The position numbers and the translations under genes are program-made. A stretch of DNA of 64,000 nt, taken from NCBI GenBank assembly GCA_000198515.1, contig FP929140.1:2826527-2890526 (forward strand). The letters are read 5' to 3'. The stretch comes from a gamma proteobacterium HdN1 (GTDB taxonomy: Bacteria > Pseudomonadota > Gammaproteobacteria > Pseudomonadales > Ketobacteraceae). Below are positions 1 through 8,904 of this stretch, one piece after another. The notes below the pieces were generated by a model that saw only the letters and a program-made list of their open reading frames with translations, did not search any database and was not told the origin of the DNA. How positions within the stretch are numbered: position 1 is the first letter of the stretch; every line of letters begins with the position of its first letter.

Positions 1-28
1 TGCACGCACGTCAGTGCGCCCGCAGGGT

Positions 29-48
29 AGCGCACAGGGAGGTGCGCT
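29..48 (+). promoter_or_regulatory. Hairpin presenting the ribosome binding site of the type III restriction gene
   Basis: AGCGCAC (29-35) and GTGCGCT (42-48) form a perfect 7-bp inverted repeat that ends one base before the ATG at 49. The Shine-Dalgarno-like GGGAG lies in the 6-nt loop. The arrangement could be a translational control element or a protein operator. The repeat is seen directly; a regulatory role is inference. Confidence 0.4.
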
Positions 49-3000
49 ATGAAACTCCACTTTGAGCCGAACCTCGACTACCAGATGCAGGCCATTGAGG
101 CCGTGTGCGACCTGTTCCGTGGCCAGGAGGTGTGCCGCACCGAGTTCACGGTGACGATGAAGGCGCCAGCGCCAACAGAACCGGATCTGTTTCCCGGCAC
201 GCAACCAGAGCAAATGACCCTGGGCATGGCCGAGTCTGATCTGGGTGTGGGTAACCGCCTGACCCTGCTGGATGATGAGCTGCACAAGAATCTGGCCGAC
301 ATTCAGTTGCGTGGCGGGCTGGCACCGTCCGGCGCGCTGGCGTCGGGTGATTTTACCGTGGAGATGGAAACCGGGACCGGCAAGACCTATGTCTACCTGC
401 GCACCATCTTCGAGCTGAACAAGCGTTATGGCTTCAGCAAATTCGTGATTGTGGTGCCCTCGGTAGCCATCAAGGAGGGCGTCTACAAGACCCTGCAGAT
501 CACCGAGGATCACTTCAAGGGGCTCTATGCCGGGGTGCCCTTCGATTATTTCCTGTACGACTCCAGCAAGCTCGGGCAGGTGCGCAACTTTGCCACCAGT
601 TCAAACATTCAGATCATGGTGGTGACGGTCGGCGCCATCAACAAGAAGGACGTTAATAACCTTTACAAGGACAGCGAGAAGACCGGTGGTGAAAAGCCCA
701 TCGACTTGATCAAGGCGACCCGGCCCATTCTGATTGTCGATGAGCCGCAGAGTGTGGACGGCGGCCTGAAAGGTGCGGGAAAGGAAGCCCTGGATGCGAT
801 GAATCCACTCTGCACCCTGCGCTATTCGGCAACCCACGTGGACAAGCACCACATGGTGTATCGCCTCGACGCGGTAGACGCTTATGAGCGCAAGCTGGTC
901 AAACAGATTGAAGTGGCCTCGGCGACCATTGAGGCAGCTCACAATAAACCCTTTGTACGGCTGCTATCGACCAGTAACAAGCGCGGGACCATCAGTGCCC
1001 GGATTGAGCTGGATGTGGCTACAGCCAATGGCGTCAAGCGGCAGGAGGTCACTGTCCAGGATGGTGACGATCTGGAGCAGACGGGCAAGCGTCCGATTTA
1101 TGCCGATTTCCGTATTGGCGAGATCAATACGGCCAAAGGTGAGGAGTTCATGGAACTGCGTTACCCGGGTGGCGAGGTGTTCCTGTCGCCGGGTCAGGCA
1201 CACGGTGATGTGGATGCGCTGGCCGTGCAACGCGAAATGATCCGTCGCACCATCCGTGAACATCTGGACAAGGAAAAGCGCCTGCGGCCCATGGGCATCA
1301 AGGTGCTGTCACTGTTTTTCATTGATGCGGTGGACCGATACCGGCAGTACGACGCGGACGGCAACCCGGTCAAAGGGGACTATGCACGCATCTTTGAAGA
1401 GGAATACAAGCGTGCTGCAAAGCTGCCGGCTTACCAGAGTCTGTTTGCCGAGATTGATCTGGATACGGCGGCCGAGGATGTGCATAACGGCTATTTCTCA
1501 ATCGACAAGAAAGGTGGCTGGTCAGATACCGCGGAGAACAATGCCGGCAACCGTGAGAATGCCGAGCGTGCGTACAACCTGATCATGAAGGAAAAGGAAA
1601 AGCTGCTGTCCTTTGCTACGCCGCTCAAGTTCATTTTCTCCCACTCGGCCCTAAAGGAAGGCTGGGACAACCCGAACGTGTTTCAGATCTGCACGCTGCG
1701 AGACATCCAGACCGAGCGTGAGCGACGCCAGACCATTGGTCGCGGATTGCGGTTGTGTGTCAATCAATCCGGCGAGCGGGTGCGGGGCTTCGACGTCAAC
1801 ACGCTCACTGTGATTGCGACCGAAAACTACGAGCAGTTCGCCGAGAACCTGCAAAAGGAAATCGAGGCAGACACGGGTATACGCTTCGGTATCGTTGAGC
1901 CGCACCAGTTCGCGGCCATTGCAGTAGCGGGGGCTGACGGTCAGGCAGTGGCCCTGGGTGTCGAGAAGTCAAAGGCACTATGGGAGCATTTGAAGGCCGC
2001 AGGCCACATTGACGCCAAGGGCAAGGTGCAGGATTCACTGAAAAAAGCCCTCAAGGAAGGCACCCTGGTGCTACCCGCCGAGTTTGATGCGCAGAAGAGC
2101 CAGATTGCCGAGGTGCTGCGCAAGGTGTCGGGCCGCCTGGAGATCAAGAATGCCGATGAGCGCAAACAGGTTCCACTGCGCAAAGGCCAGGATGGTAAGG
2201 CGATAGCCCTGAGTGACGAGTTCAAGGCGCTATGGGATCGCATTAAGCATCAGACCACCTATCGCGTGCAATTTGACAACGCCAAGCTGATCACTAATTG
2301 CATCAGCGCCTTGCAAAAGGCGCCTGCGATTGCGAAAGCGCGCCTGCAATGGCGGAAGGCCGATATCGCCATTGGCAAGGCGGGCGTTCAGGCGACCGAG
2401 AAATCGGGTGCAGCGACGGTGGTGCTGGATGAAACGGATATTGAGCTGCCTGACTTGCTGACGGACCTGCAGGATCGAACCCATCTGACCCGCCGCACGA
2501 TCACCAGCATCCTGACTGGAAGTGGGCGCCTGGACGACTTCAAGCGTAACCCGCAGCAGTTCATCGAGCTGGCCGCCGAGACCATCAATCGATGCAAGCG
2601 GATGGCCCTGGTCGACGGCATCAAGTACCAGAAGTTAGGCGACCAGCACGTCTACGCGCAGGAGCTGTTCGAGAAGGAAGAGCTCACTGGCTATCTCAAG
2701 AACATGCTTATGGACACCCAAAAATCGATCTACGAGCATGTGGTGTACGACTCGACGACGGAGCGAGACTTTGCCGACGCGCTGGAGAAGAACGACGCGA
2801 TCAAGCTGTATGCAAAACTACCAGGCTGGTTCAAGGTTCCAACCCCGCTAGGTAGCTACAACCCCGACTGGGCTGTGCTGGTGGAAGAGGATGGCGCGCA
2901 GCGTCTTTACTTCGTCGTGGAAACCAAGAGCAGCCTGTTTACCGATGACCTGCGGGACAAGGAGAGCGCCAAGATCGAATGTGGCAAGGCGCATTTCCAC

Positions 3001-3084
3001 GCACTGGCAGTTGGCGAGAATCCGGCACGCTATGTGGTGGCGCGTTCAGTGGGCGACCTGTTGACGGAAGCGGCCAAGGGATAG
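49..3084 (+). CDS. res: Type III restriction enzyme, Res (helicase-nuclease) subunit
   Basis: 1011-aa DEAD/DEAH-type translocase-nuclease, the usual size of a type III Res subunit. Walker A GTGKT is at residues 109-113, the Walker B-like DEPQ at 231-234, the family block LKEGWDNPN starts at 535, and motif VI (QTIGRGLRL) is near 561-569. The C-terminus carries a PD-(D/E)xK nuclease core: D940 in YNPDW, then E958 and K960 in VETK. In this family Res works with a Mod methyltransferase to cut unmodified DNA at a distance from the site. No mod gene is visible, because only 48 bases lie upstream; the first frame is open from base 1 to a TAG at 28-30 and may be the end of an upstream gene. A DUF262/HNH gene follows 35 bases downstream, suggesting one defence operon. 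If mod is absent, this could be a stand-alone helicase-nuclease. Confidence 0.9.
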   Translation: MKLHFEPNLDYQMQAIEAVCDLFRGQEVCRTEFTVTMKAPAPTEPDLFPGTQPEQMTLGMAESDLGVGNRLTLLDDELHKNLADIQLRGGLAPSGALASGDFTVEMETGTGKTYVYLRTIFELNKRYGFSKFVIVVPSVAIKEGVYKTLQITEDHFKGLYAGVPFDYFLYDSSKLGQVRNFATSSNIQIMVVTVGAINKKDVNNLYKDSEKTGGEKPIDLIKATRPILIVDEPQSVDGGLKGAGKEALDAMNPLCTLRYSATHVDKHHMVYRLDAVDAYERKLVKQIEVASATIEAAHNKPFVRLLSTSNKRGTISARIELDVATANGVKRQEVTVQDGDDLEQTGKRPIYADFRIGEINTAKGEEFMELRYPGGEVFLSPGQAHGDVDALAVQREMIRRTIREHLDKEKRLRPMGIKVLSLFFIDAVDRYRQYDADGNPVKGDYARIFEEEYKRAAKLPAYQSLFAEIDLDTAAEDVHNGYFSIDKKGGWSDTAENNAGNRENAERAYNLIMKEKEKLLSFATPLKFIFSHSALKEGWDNPNVFQICTLRDIQTERERRQTIGRGLRLCVNQSGERVRGFDVNTLTVIATENYEQFAENLQKEIEADTGIRFGIVEPHQFAAIAVAGADGQAVALGVEKSKALWEHLKAAGHIDAKGKVQDSLKKALKEGTLVLPAEFDAQKSQIAEVLRKVSGRLEIKNADERKQVPLRKGQDGKAIALSDEFKALWDRIKHQTTYRVQFDNAKLITNCISALQKAPAIAKARLQWRKADIAIGKAGVQATEKSGAATVVLDETDIELPDLLTDLQDRTHLTRRTITSILTGSGRLDDFKRNPQQFIELAAETINRCKRMALVDGIKYQKLGDQHVYAQELFEKEELTGYLKNMLMDTQKSIYEHVVYDSTTERDFADALEKNDAIKLYAKLPGWFKVPTPLGSYNPDWAVLVEEDGAQRLYFVVETKSSLFTDDLRDKESAKIECGKAHFHALAVGENPARYVVARSVGDLLTEAAKG

Positions 3085-3119
3085 CCGTACAAAAAGAAGA
3101 TGAGATTGAGGCAAAACTG

Positions 3120-4994
3120 ATGAGTACCTTCGACAGCACCAAAACCCCCCTGCCCGAGATCATCAAGCAGATCACCGAGGGCAAGCTGCAACTGCCGGAC
3201 TTTCAACGCGGCTGGGTGTGGGACGATGAACATGTGCGCTCCTTGCTGGTGAGCGTGGCGCGTTCCTTCCCGGTGGGTGCGGTGATGCTGCTGGAAACTG
3301 GCGGTGAGGTGCGCTTTCAGGTTCGGCCGGTAGAGAATGTGACTTTCAACGGCACACTGCCTGAGCCAGAGCGCCTGATCCTGGATGGCCAGCAACGCCT
3401 GACTTCACTGACCCAGGTGCTGGCGCTGGATGCGCCGGTGAAAACCTTCAACGAGAAGGGCAAGCGCATCGATCGTTATTACTATGTGGATATCGAGGCG
3501 GCGCTGGATGACCGACTGGATGAAGCCTTTGTCGCCGTCGAAGCGGACAAGACCCTCAAGACCAATTTTGGCCGCGACATCAAGTTGCACCTCAACGCCG
3601 CCGGCGAGGAGATTCCGCTGGATTTTTCGACGCCGGAGAAGGAATGCAAGGCGTTTTTCTTTCCTTGCAACCAGATCCTCAATTCAGATGCTTGGGAGGA
3701 GAGCCTGCAAGAATTCGCGCCGGAAAAATTCGGCCAGTACATGCAGTTTCGCAAGCAGGTGCTCAATGCGTTTCGCAGCTATCAACTGCCGTTGATCGCG
3801 CTGGGTAAAACCACCAGTAAGGAGGCGGTATGCCTGGTGTTCGAGAAGGTGAATACCGGTGGTGTTCCGCTGTCTGTCTTTGAACTGGTCACCGCCAGCT
3901 TTGCCGCCGATGGTTTTAACCTGCGCGATGACTGGTATGGCAGCGGTTTGCGCAAGGTGACGGGGCGCGAGGCGCGCATCAAGTCCGAAGCGATTCTGGA
4001 GAGCGTCGAGCCGACGGATTTTCTGCAGGTCATCAGTTTGCTGCACACGCTGGAGCGGCGCCGGGCTGATATTGCTGCCGGCAAAACCGGCAAGGCAGTG
4101 GCCGCCGTCAGCGCCAAGCGGGTGGCAGTGCTGTCGCTGACTTTGGCGGATTACCAACGGTGGGCCGCAGCGGTGGAAAAGGGGTTCATGCTGGCGGCAA
4201 AGTTTCTGCGTAAGGAATGCTTTTACAGCAGCCGTGATTTGCCCTACCGCACCCAGCTGGTGCCGCTGGCGGCGGTGCTGTCACAACTGCAGGAGCGCTG
4301 GCTGGAACCAAAGATCCACGACAAGTTAAGCCGCTGGTTTTGGTGCGGTGTGCTCGGAGAACTTTATGGCGGCGCGGTGGAAACCCGCATCGCCAATGAT
4401 CTGGAAGAGCTGCTCAACTGGATTGACGGCGGTGGTGAGGAGCCGCGCACCATTTACGAAGCGGCGTTTCAGGCGAGCCGCCTGTTTACCCTGCGCTCGC
4501 GCCTGAGTGCCGCCTACAAGGGCTTGAACACCCTGGTGCTGCGCGAAGGCGCACGGGATTTCTTCTGGAAGGCGACCATTCAGGAGCTGGATCACGAAGA
4601 GGTGGCGCTGGATATTCACCACATATTTCCCAAGGACTGGTGCGAAAAGCAGGGCATCAAACCGGCCACCTTCAATGCGATCATCAACAAGACACCGATT
4701 TCCTACAAGGCCAATCGCATGATTGGGGGTAAGGCGCCATCCAGCTATCTGGCGGCCATTCAATCTCATAAGCAAGTCGGCATTAACAACGACGCCATGG
4801 ACGCCATTCTGCACAGTCACTGTATTGACCCGGCGGCCCTGCGCGCAGATGACTTCGACGGTTTTTATGTCCGCCGGCAAGAGCGCTTGCTGGCCATAGT
4901 CGAGCGTGCCATGGGCAAAACCATTGAGCGCAGTGCAGCAGCGGAGGTGGCGAATGACGAATGTGATTCGGAAGATGAGGCTGGTGCCGAGTGA
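3120..4994 (+). CDS. GmrSD-like DUF262/HNH (DUF1524-type) nuclease
   Basis: 624 aa starting at the ATG at 3120; an earlier in-frame start inside res is unlikely because residue 1 here begins the usual DUF262 N-terminus. The DUF262 domain shows LPDFQRGW at 25-32 and the diagnostic DGQQRLTSL at 89-97, a ParB/Srx-like NTP-binding fold. The C-terminal part has LDIHHIFPK (HH at 500-501) followed by KTPISYKANRMIGG, the DUF1524 His-Me (HNH) nuclease pattern. Fusions of this type include GmrSD, a type IV enzyme that cuts modified phage DNA; many DUF262 proteins are phage-defence effectors. It sits 35 bases after the restriction gene and overlaps the next gene by GTGA, so it is probably co-transcribed and coupled. 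Substrate specificity cannot be read from sequence. Confidence 0.85.
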   Translation: MSTFDSTKTPLPEIIKQITEGKLQLPDFQRGWVWDDEHVRSLLVSVARSFPVGAVMLLETGGEVRFQVRPVENVTFNGTLPEPERLILDGQQRLTSLTQVLALDAPVKTFNEKGKRIDRYYYVDIEAALDDRLDEAFVAVEADKTLKTNFGRDIKLHLNAAGEEIPLDFSTPEKECKAFFFPCNQILNSDAWEESLQEFAPEKFGQYMQFRKQVLNAFRSYQLPLIALGKTTSKEAVCLVFEKVNTGGVPLSVFELVTASFAADGFNLRDDWYGSGLRKVTGREARIKSEAILESVEPTDFLQVISLLHTLERRRADIAAGKTGKAVAAVSAKRVAVLSLTLADYQRWAAAVEKGFMLAAKFLRKECFYSSRDLPYRTQLVPLAAVLSQLQERWLEPKIHDKLSRWFWCGVLGELYGGAVETRIANDLEELLNWIDGGGEEPRTIYEAAFQASRLFTLRSRLSAAYKGLNTLVLREGARDFFWKATIQELDHEEVALDIHHIFPKDWCEKQGIKPATFNAIINKTPISYKANRMIGGKAPSSYLAAIQSHKQVGINNDAMDAILHSHCIDPAALRADDFDGFYVRRQERLLAIVERAMGKTIERSAAAEVANDECDSEDEAGAE

Positions 4995-6205
4995 CCACCC
5001 ACAAATGGCAATTCACCCCCCGTTTTCGCCGTCACGCCTTCGGCTGGCGCTCCGACACGCCGGTGCAGCGGATCAAGGAAGCCATCACGGAGATCAAGCA
5101 GGTCGCCCGCAAGGAGCCCGTGCTCGCAGCTGAGGGAGCCATCATTCTGCTGGAAAAGCTCTCTCCGGCACTGGAACAGGTGGACAGTTCATCGGGGGCA
5201 CTCGGTTCCGCCGTCAACAAGGCCATCGATACCCTGGTGCCCCTCATCGTCAAGGCTGACGTCGAGCCGACGCTGCGGCAACGCTGGCTCGAACGCTTGT
5301 GGCAAGCGCTGCAGGACGACGAGATGCCCTACATCGAACGGCTCGGTGATTACTGGGGCAAGTTGTGCGTGACGCCGGAGCTGGCGTCGCACTGGGGCGA
5401 TGAATTCACCCCGGCGTTAACGCACAACTGGGGATTGCCTCGGGGTGAGGGCGGTTACTTCAAGGGCACCAGTGCCTGTTTGTCCGCACTGTTCGCGGCA
5501 GGTCGTCATGACGAATTGTTGGCGTTGATCGACAAGGCGCCGTTCAAGTGGTGGCACGATCGGCGTTGGGGCGTGAAGGCCTTGTCGGCACAGGGCAAAA
5601 AAGCGGAGGCGATCCGCTACGCTGAGGAGTCGCGCGGTATCAATGATCCTGGCTGGCAGATTGCCCAGACCTGCGAAGAGATCCTGTTGTCCTCCGGTTT
5701 GCGCGACGAGGCCTACCGCCGTTACGCCATCGAGGCAAATCAGGGCACCACGAACCTGGCGACGTTTCGCGCCATCGCCAAGAAGTATCCCCACAAGCAG
5801 CCGGAAGAGATCCTACGCGACCTGGTGGCTAGCACGCCTGGCGCCGAGGGCAAATGGTTCGCTGCTGCGAAGGATGCGGGCCTGTTTGATGTGGCGATCG
5901 AACTGGCTACGCGCAGCCCGACCGATCCGCGCACGCTGACACGCGCTGCCCGTGACTACGCCGAGAAGCAGCCAGCATTCGCGCTCGCAGCCGGCTTGGC
6001 CGCGTTGCGCTGGATCTCTCTTGGACACGGCTATGAGATCACCGGCGCGGATGTGCTCGATGCTTATTCGGCAGTCACGCAGGCGGTACCGAATGCGGGT
6101 GTTCCAGCCCAGCTGGTTAACGAGCAGATCCGGGACATGATCACCAGCACCCAGCCCGGAAATTCGTTGATGAAGACCATCCTCACCCGTCATTTGTCGA
6201 ACTGA
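4991..6205 (+). CDS. Unrecognised alpha-helical protein of the restriction/DUF262 operon
   Basis: 404 aa with a GTG start that overlaps the preceding stop (GTGA, 4991-4994), which indicates translational coupling to the DUF262 nuclease. I do not recognise a named domain. The sequence is Ala/Leu/Glu/Trp-rich and looks helical throughout. The middle (about residues 165-330) reads like degenerate TPR-type repeats: segments such as HDELLALIDKAPF, KKAEAIRYAEES and RDEAYRRYAIEA are spaced about 35 residues apart. There is no signal peptide, membrane segment or clear catalytic motif. The tight coupling suggests an adaptor, regulator or sensor for the two nucleases. That role is inference only. Confidence 0.7.
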   Translation: MTTHKWQFTPRFRRHAFGWRSDTPVQRIKEAITEIKQVARKEPVLAAEGAIILLEKLSPALEQVDSSSGALGSAVNKAIDTLVPLIVKADVEPTLRQRWLERLWQALQDDEMPYIERLGDYWGKLCVTPELASHWGDEFTPALTHNWGLPRGEGGYFKGTSACLSALFAAGRHDELLALIDKAPFKWWHDRRWGVKALSAQGKKAEAIRYAEESRGINDPGWQIAQTCEEILLSSGLRDEAYRRYAIEANQGTTNLATFRAIAKKYPHKQPEEILRDLVASTPGAEGKWFAAAKDAGLFDVAIELATRSPTDPRTLTRAARDYAEKQPAFALAAGLAALRWISLGHGYEITGADVLDAYSAVTQAVPNAGVPAQLVNEQIRDMITSTQPGNSLMKTILTRHLSN

Positions 6206-6330
6206 AAGGGTCCCGCTTTTCGCAGCAACCCGCATCGGTTCGCACGACTTCGAAACTCCCTCATGGTGTCGGCGGCAGTCCATCCGGACAATTTCACTGC
6301 ATGTGAGTTTGACCGAGAGGACCGCCACCA

Positions 6331-6549
6331 ATGCATCAAATCAACCATCTACCACCGGAGCGGATGACGCCGGAACAGCGTCGCCACGAGATCGCGTCGT
6401 TGCTGGCTAACGGCCTGGCACGCCTGCGTTTCACCGGCGTTGAAGAGTCCGCAAACAGGACCGAAGCGAGCGAGTTTGAGCTTGGCTTCTCTGGCAACCA
6501 GCGCGTTCATACAGACCCCGTCAACAAGACAACTACGGAGTCGAAATGA
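6331..6549 (+). CDS. Small conserved-type protein opening the recombinase module
   Basis: 72 aa, charged and without a recognised domain; it includes TPEQRRHEIASLLANGL, probably one helix. Its stop overlaps the start of the DUF2924 gene (ATGA, 6546-6549), as at the other junctions of this module. Small ORFs in this position are common ahead of DUF2924-recombinase pairs, which supports it being real. Function unknown; a DNA-binding accessory role would be a guess. Confidence 0.6.
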   Translation: MHQINHLPPERMTPEQRRHEIASLLANGLARLRFTGVEESANRTEASEFELGFSGNQRVHTDPVNKTTTESK

Positions 6550-6998
6550 GCACGCAAACACCATCATTTTCCACGCCGCCATCGGTGGCGGCGCAGATCG
6601 CCAGGCTGCCCGAGATGCCGATGGCAGAAATCCGGGCACTCTGGCAGAAGCTGGTTGGTGGCGACACGCCCACCCACAACCGCCAGTTCCTCGAACGCCG
6701 GATTGCCTACCGGCTGCAGGAGCTGGAGTTCCGCAAGGTCGACGCCAACCTGCTGGATCGCAACCAGCGTCGCATCGAGTCTCTGGTCGAAACCGGCAAG
6801 GTGAAAAAGCGTGACCGTGATTACCGTCCGGCCGCAGGCACGGTGCTGGTCCGCGAATACAAAGGCGTCGAGTACCGCGTCATCGCGACCGCCGACGGCC
6901 AGTATGACTTCCAGGGGCGCATGTACCCGAGCCTCTCGATGATCGCCCGCGACAAATCGGCAGGACGGTCGATTTGGACGGCCGGAGGCCGCCCGTAG
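6546..6998 (+). CDS. DUF2924 protein, cut short by an in-frame stop inside a small insertion
   Basis: 150 aa as read to the TAG at 6996-6998. The N-terminal three quarters match DUF2924 (LWQKLVGGDTPTHNRQFLERR near residues 30-50, then LVREYKGVEYRVI and YPSLSMIAR). Family members normally continue IAR-x-ITGxRWSGPLFFGL. Here that tail (ITGMRWSGPLFFGLK) is present in the same frame from 7026 and runs to a TGA at 7122-7124, overlapping the recombinase ATG at 7121. The two parts are separated by about 72 extra bases (6951-7025) containing the stop and a perfect hairpin. The gene is therefore either a truncated protein, a pseudogene, or read through. DUF2924 proteins accompany serine recombinases in mobile elements; their biochemical role is not established. 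Confidence 0.75.
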   Translation: MSTQTPSFSTPPSVAAQIARLPEMPMAEIRALWQKLVGGDTPTHNRQFLERRIAYRLQELEFRKVDANLLDRNQRRIESLVETGKVKKRDRDYRPAAGTVLVREYKGVEYRVIATADGQYDFQGRMYPSLSMIARDKSAGRSIWTAGGRP

Positions 6999-7025
6999 GG
7001 TGCTGGGCAGGACGCCCAGCATCAA
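6951..7025. repeat. Palindromic insertion inside the DUF2924 gene
   Basis: About 72 bases interrupt the conserved IAR/ITG junction of DUF2924 without changing frame. The segment contains TGCTGGGC (7001-7008) and GCCCAGCA (7014-7021), a perfect 8-bp stem with loop AGGAC, and the hexamer CAAATC occurs near both ends (6953-6958 and 7023-7028). The shape resembles small REP-like or palindromic elements. Origin and mobility are inference. Confidence 0.5.
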
Positions 7026-7120
7026 ATCACCGGCATGCGCTGGTCGGGCCCGCTGTTCTTTGGCCTCAAGCCGCCATCCAATGCCAAGACCAAGCCCGCC
7101 ACCAAGAAGAGAGGTGGTCG

Positions 7121-8476
7121 ATGAGCGAAGTCTTGAAGCGCCGCATGCGCTGCGCGGTCTACACGCGCAAATCCACCGATGAAGGGCTGGACCAGGAATA
7201 CAACTCCATCGATGCCCAGCGCGACGCCGGTCATGCCTACATCGCCAGCCAGCGCGCCGAAGGCTGGATTCCAGTAGCCGACGATTACGACGATCCCGCC
7301 TTTTCCGGCGGCAACATGGAACGCCCGGCACTCCAGCGCATGATGGCGGACATCGAGGCCGGCAAGATCGACGTGGTGGTCATCTACAAGATCGATCGCC
7401 TTACGCGCAGCCTCGCGGACTTCTCCAAGATGGTCGAGGTGTTCGAGCGCTACGGCGTGTCCTTCGTTTCGGTCACCCAGCAGTTCAACACCACCACGTC
7501 GATGGGGCGGCTGATGTTGAACATCCTGCTGTCCTTTGCCCAGTTCGAGCGCGAGGTCACCGGTGAGCGCATCCGCGACAAGATCGCAGCCAGCAAGCGC
7601 AAGGGCATGTGGATGGGCGGCGTGCCACCGCTGGGCTACGACGTCGAGAACCGCCGACTGGTGCCCAACGAACGCGAGGCCAAACTGATCCGGCACATAT
7701 TCCAGCGCTTCGTTGAACTCGGCTCCAGTACGGTGCTGGTCAAGGAGCTGAAACTGGATGGCGTGACATCGAAGGCGTGGACCACGCAAGACGGCAAGAC
7801 CCGCGAGGGCAGACCGATCGACAAGGGCCACATCTACAAGCTCCTCAGCAACCGGACCTACCTTGGCGAGTTACGTCACAAGGACCAGTGGTACCAGGCC
7901 GAGCATCCACCCATCATCAGCCGCGAACTATGGGAAAGCGTCTACGCGATCCTGGCCACCAATGGCCGGGTGCGAGGCAACGCAACGCGGGCAACCGTGG
8001 CGTATCTGCTCAAGGGCATCGTGTTCGGCAACGATGGTCGAGCACTGTCGCCGTGGCACACAACCAAGAAGAATGGCCGTCGGTACCGGTACTACGTGCC
8101 TCAGCGTGACGCCAAGGAGCACGCGGGCGCCTCAGGCCTGCCGCGCTTGCCGGCCGCCGAACTCGAGTCGGCGGTACTCGACCAACTGCGCGCGATCCTG
8201 CGTGCCCCGAATCTACTCGGCGACATGCTGCCGCAAGCGATCAAGCTTGATCCGACCCTGGACGAAGCCAAGATCACCGTGGCCATGACCAGGCTCGACG
8301 CGATTTGGGATCAACTGTTCCCGGCGGAGCAGACCAGGATCGTGAAACTGCTGGTCGAGAAAGTCATCGTGTCACCCAACGACCTCGAAGTGCGGCTGCG
8401 CGCCAACGGCATCGAACGCCTGGTGCTGGAGCTGCGCCCCGAACCGGTCGAGCAACGAGAGGAAGCACTGGCATGA
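7121..8476 (+). CDS. Serine recombinase (resolvase/invertase N-terminus plus recombinase domain)
   Basis: 451 aa from the ATG at 7121, which follows GAGAGGTGG and overlaps the ancestral DUF2924 stop (ATGA). The catalytic serine is S18 in VYTRKS. The resolvase core continues with IYKIDRLTRSLADF and FEREVTGERIRDK, then the recombinase domain starts at PPLGYDVENRRL. The usual cysteine zinc ribbon is replaced by a cysteine-free version (LLKGIVFGNDGRALSPWH...RYRYYV). The protein would make site-specific double-strand exchanges through a 5' phosphoserine link and is the probable integrase or excisionase of the island. It overlaps the next gene by ATGA. Its att sites are not identified in the window. 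Confidence 0.9.
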   Translation: MSEVLKRRMRCAVYTRKSTDEGLDQEYNSIDAQRDAGHAYIASQRAEGWIPVADDYDDPAFSGGNMERPALQRMMADIEAGKIDVVVIYKIDRLTRSLADFSKMVEVFERYGVSFVSVTQQFNTTTSMGRLMLNILLSFAQFEREVTGERIRDKIAASKRKGMWMGGVPPLGYDVENRRLVPNEREAKLIRHIFQRFVELGSSTVLVKELKLDGVTSKAWTTQDGKTREGRPIDKGHIYKLLSNRTYLGELRHKDQWYQAEHPPIISRELWESVYAILATNGRVRGNATRATVAYLLKGIVFGNDGRALSPWHTTKKNGRRYRYYVPQRDAKEHAGASGLPRLPAAELESAVLDQLRAILRAPNLLGDMLPQAIKLDPTLDEAKITVAMTRLDAIWDQLFPAEQTRIVKLLVEKVIVSPNDLEVRLRANGIERLVLELRPEPVEQREEALA

Positions 8477-8904
8477 GCGACATCCGCATCCAGAAGACCG
8501 GCGAGCCCGACATCCTGCAGACCAGCGACGGCAGGCTGACCCTGTCGGTCCCGATCCAGATCAAGCGCCGTAGTGGCCGCAAGTTGGTCACTCTGCCAAA
8601 CGGGGAAACCGCACCGGTCAGACCGTGGGATGTTGCACCAACATCTATCCAGCTGGCGCTGGCCAGGGGCCATCGGTGGCTGGCGATGCTGGAATCGGGA
8701 GAGGCGAAGTCCTTGAAGGAGATCGCCACGCGGGAAGGAATCGACAACAGCTACGTCAGCCGGATGGTCAACTTGACCACGCTGGCACCCGACATCGTCG
8801 CCGCCATCCTGGACGACACGCTGCCGAATCACATCACGTTGTTCGATCTGGCGGTTGATCCGCCGGCGTTGTGGGATGAGCAGCGGGAGAGAGTCGGGCT
8901 CTGA
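8473..8904 (+). CDS. HTH protein paired with the recombinase (LacI/ParB-like helix-turn-helix)
   Basis: 143 aa beginning at the ATG at 8473, overlapping the recombinase stop by four bases. The N-terminal half is basic (IQIKRRSGRKLVTLPNG). The C-terminal half holds a clear helix-turn-helix: SLKEIATREGIDNSYVSRMV, about residues 78-97. Database annotation often labels such partners of DUF2924/recombinase pairs as LacI-family, but no sugar-binding domain is present. It may be a recombination directionality factor or module repressor; that is inference from position. The stop codon lies inside a terminator-like palindrome at 8901-8923. Confidence 0.75.
   Translation: MSDIRIQKTGEPDILQTSDGRLTLSVPIQIKRRSGRKLVTLPNGETAPVRPWDVAPTSIQLALARGHRWLAMLESGEAKSLKEIATREGIDNSYVSRMVNLTTLAPDIVAAILDDTLPNHITLFDLAVDPPALWDEQRERVGL

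Noticed and set aside
2979..3119. Longer start for the DUF262 nuclease inside the restriction gene
   Set aside because: The extra 47 residues are the restriction gene read in another frame; the ATG at 3120 begins the normal DUF262 N-terminus.
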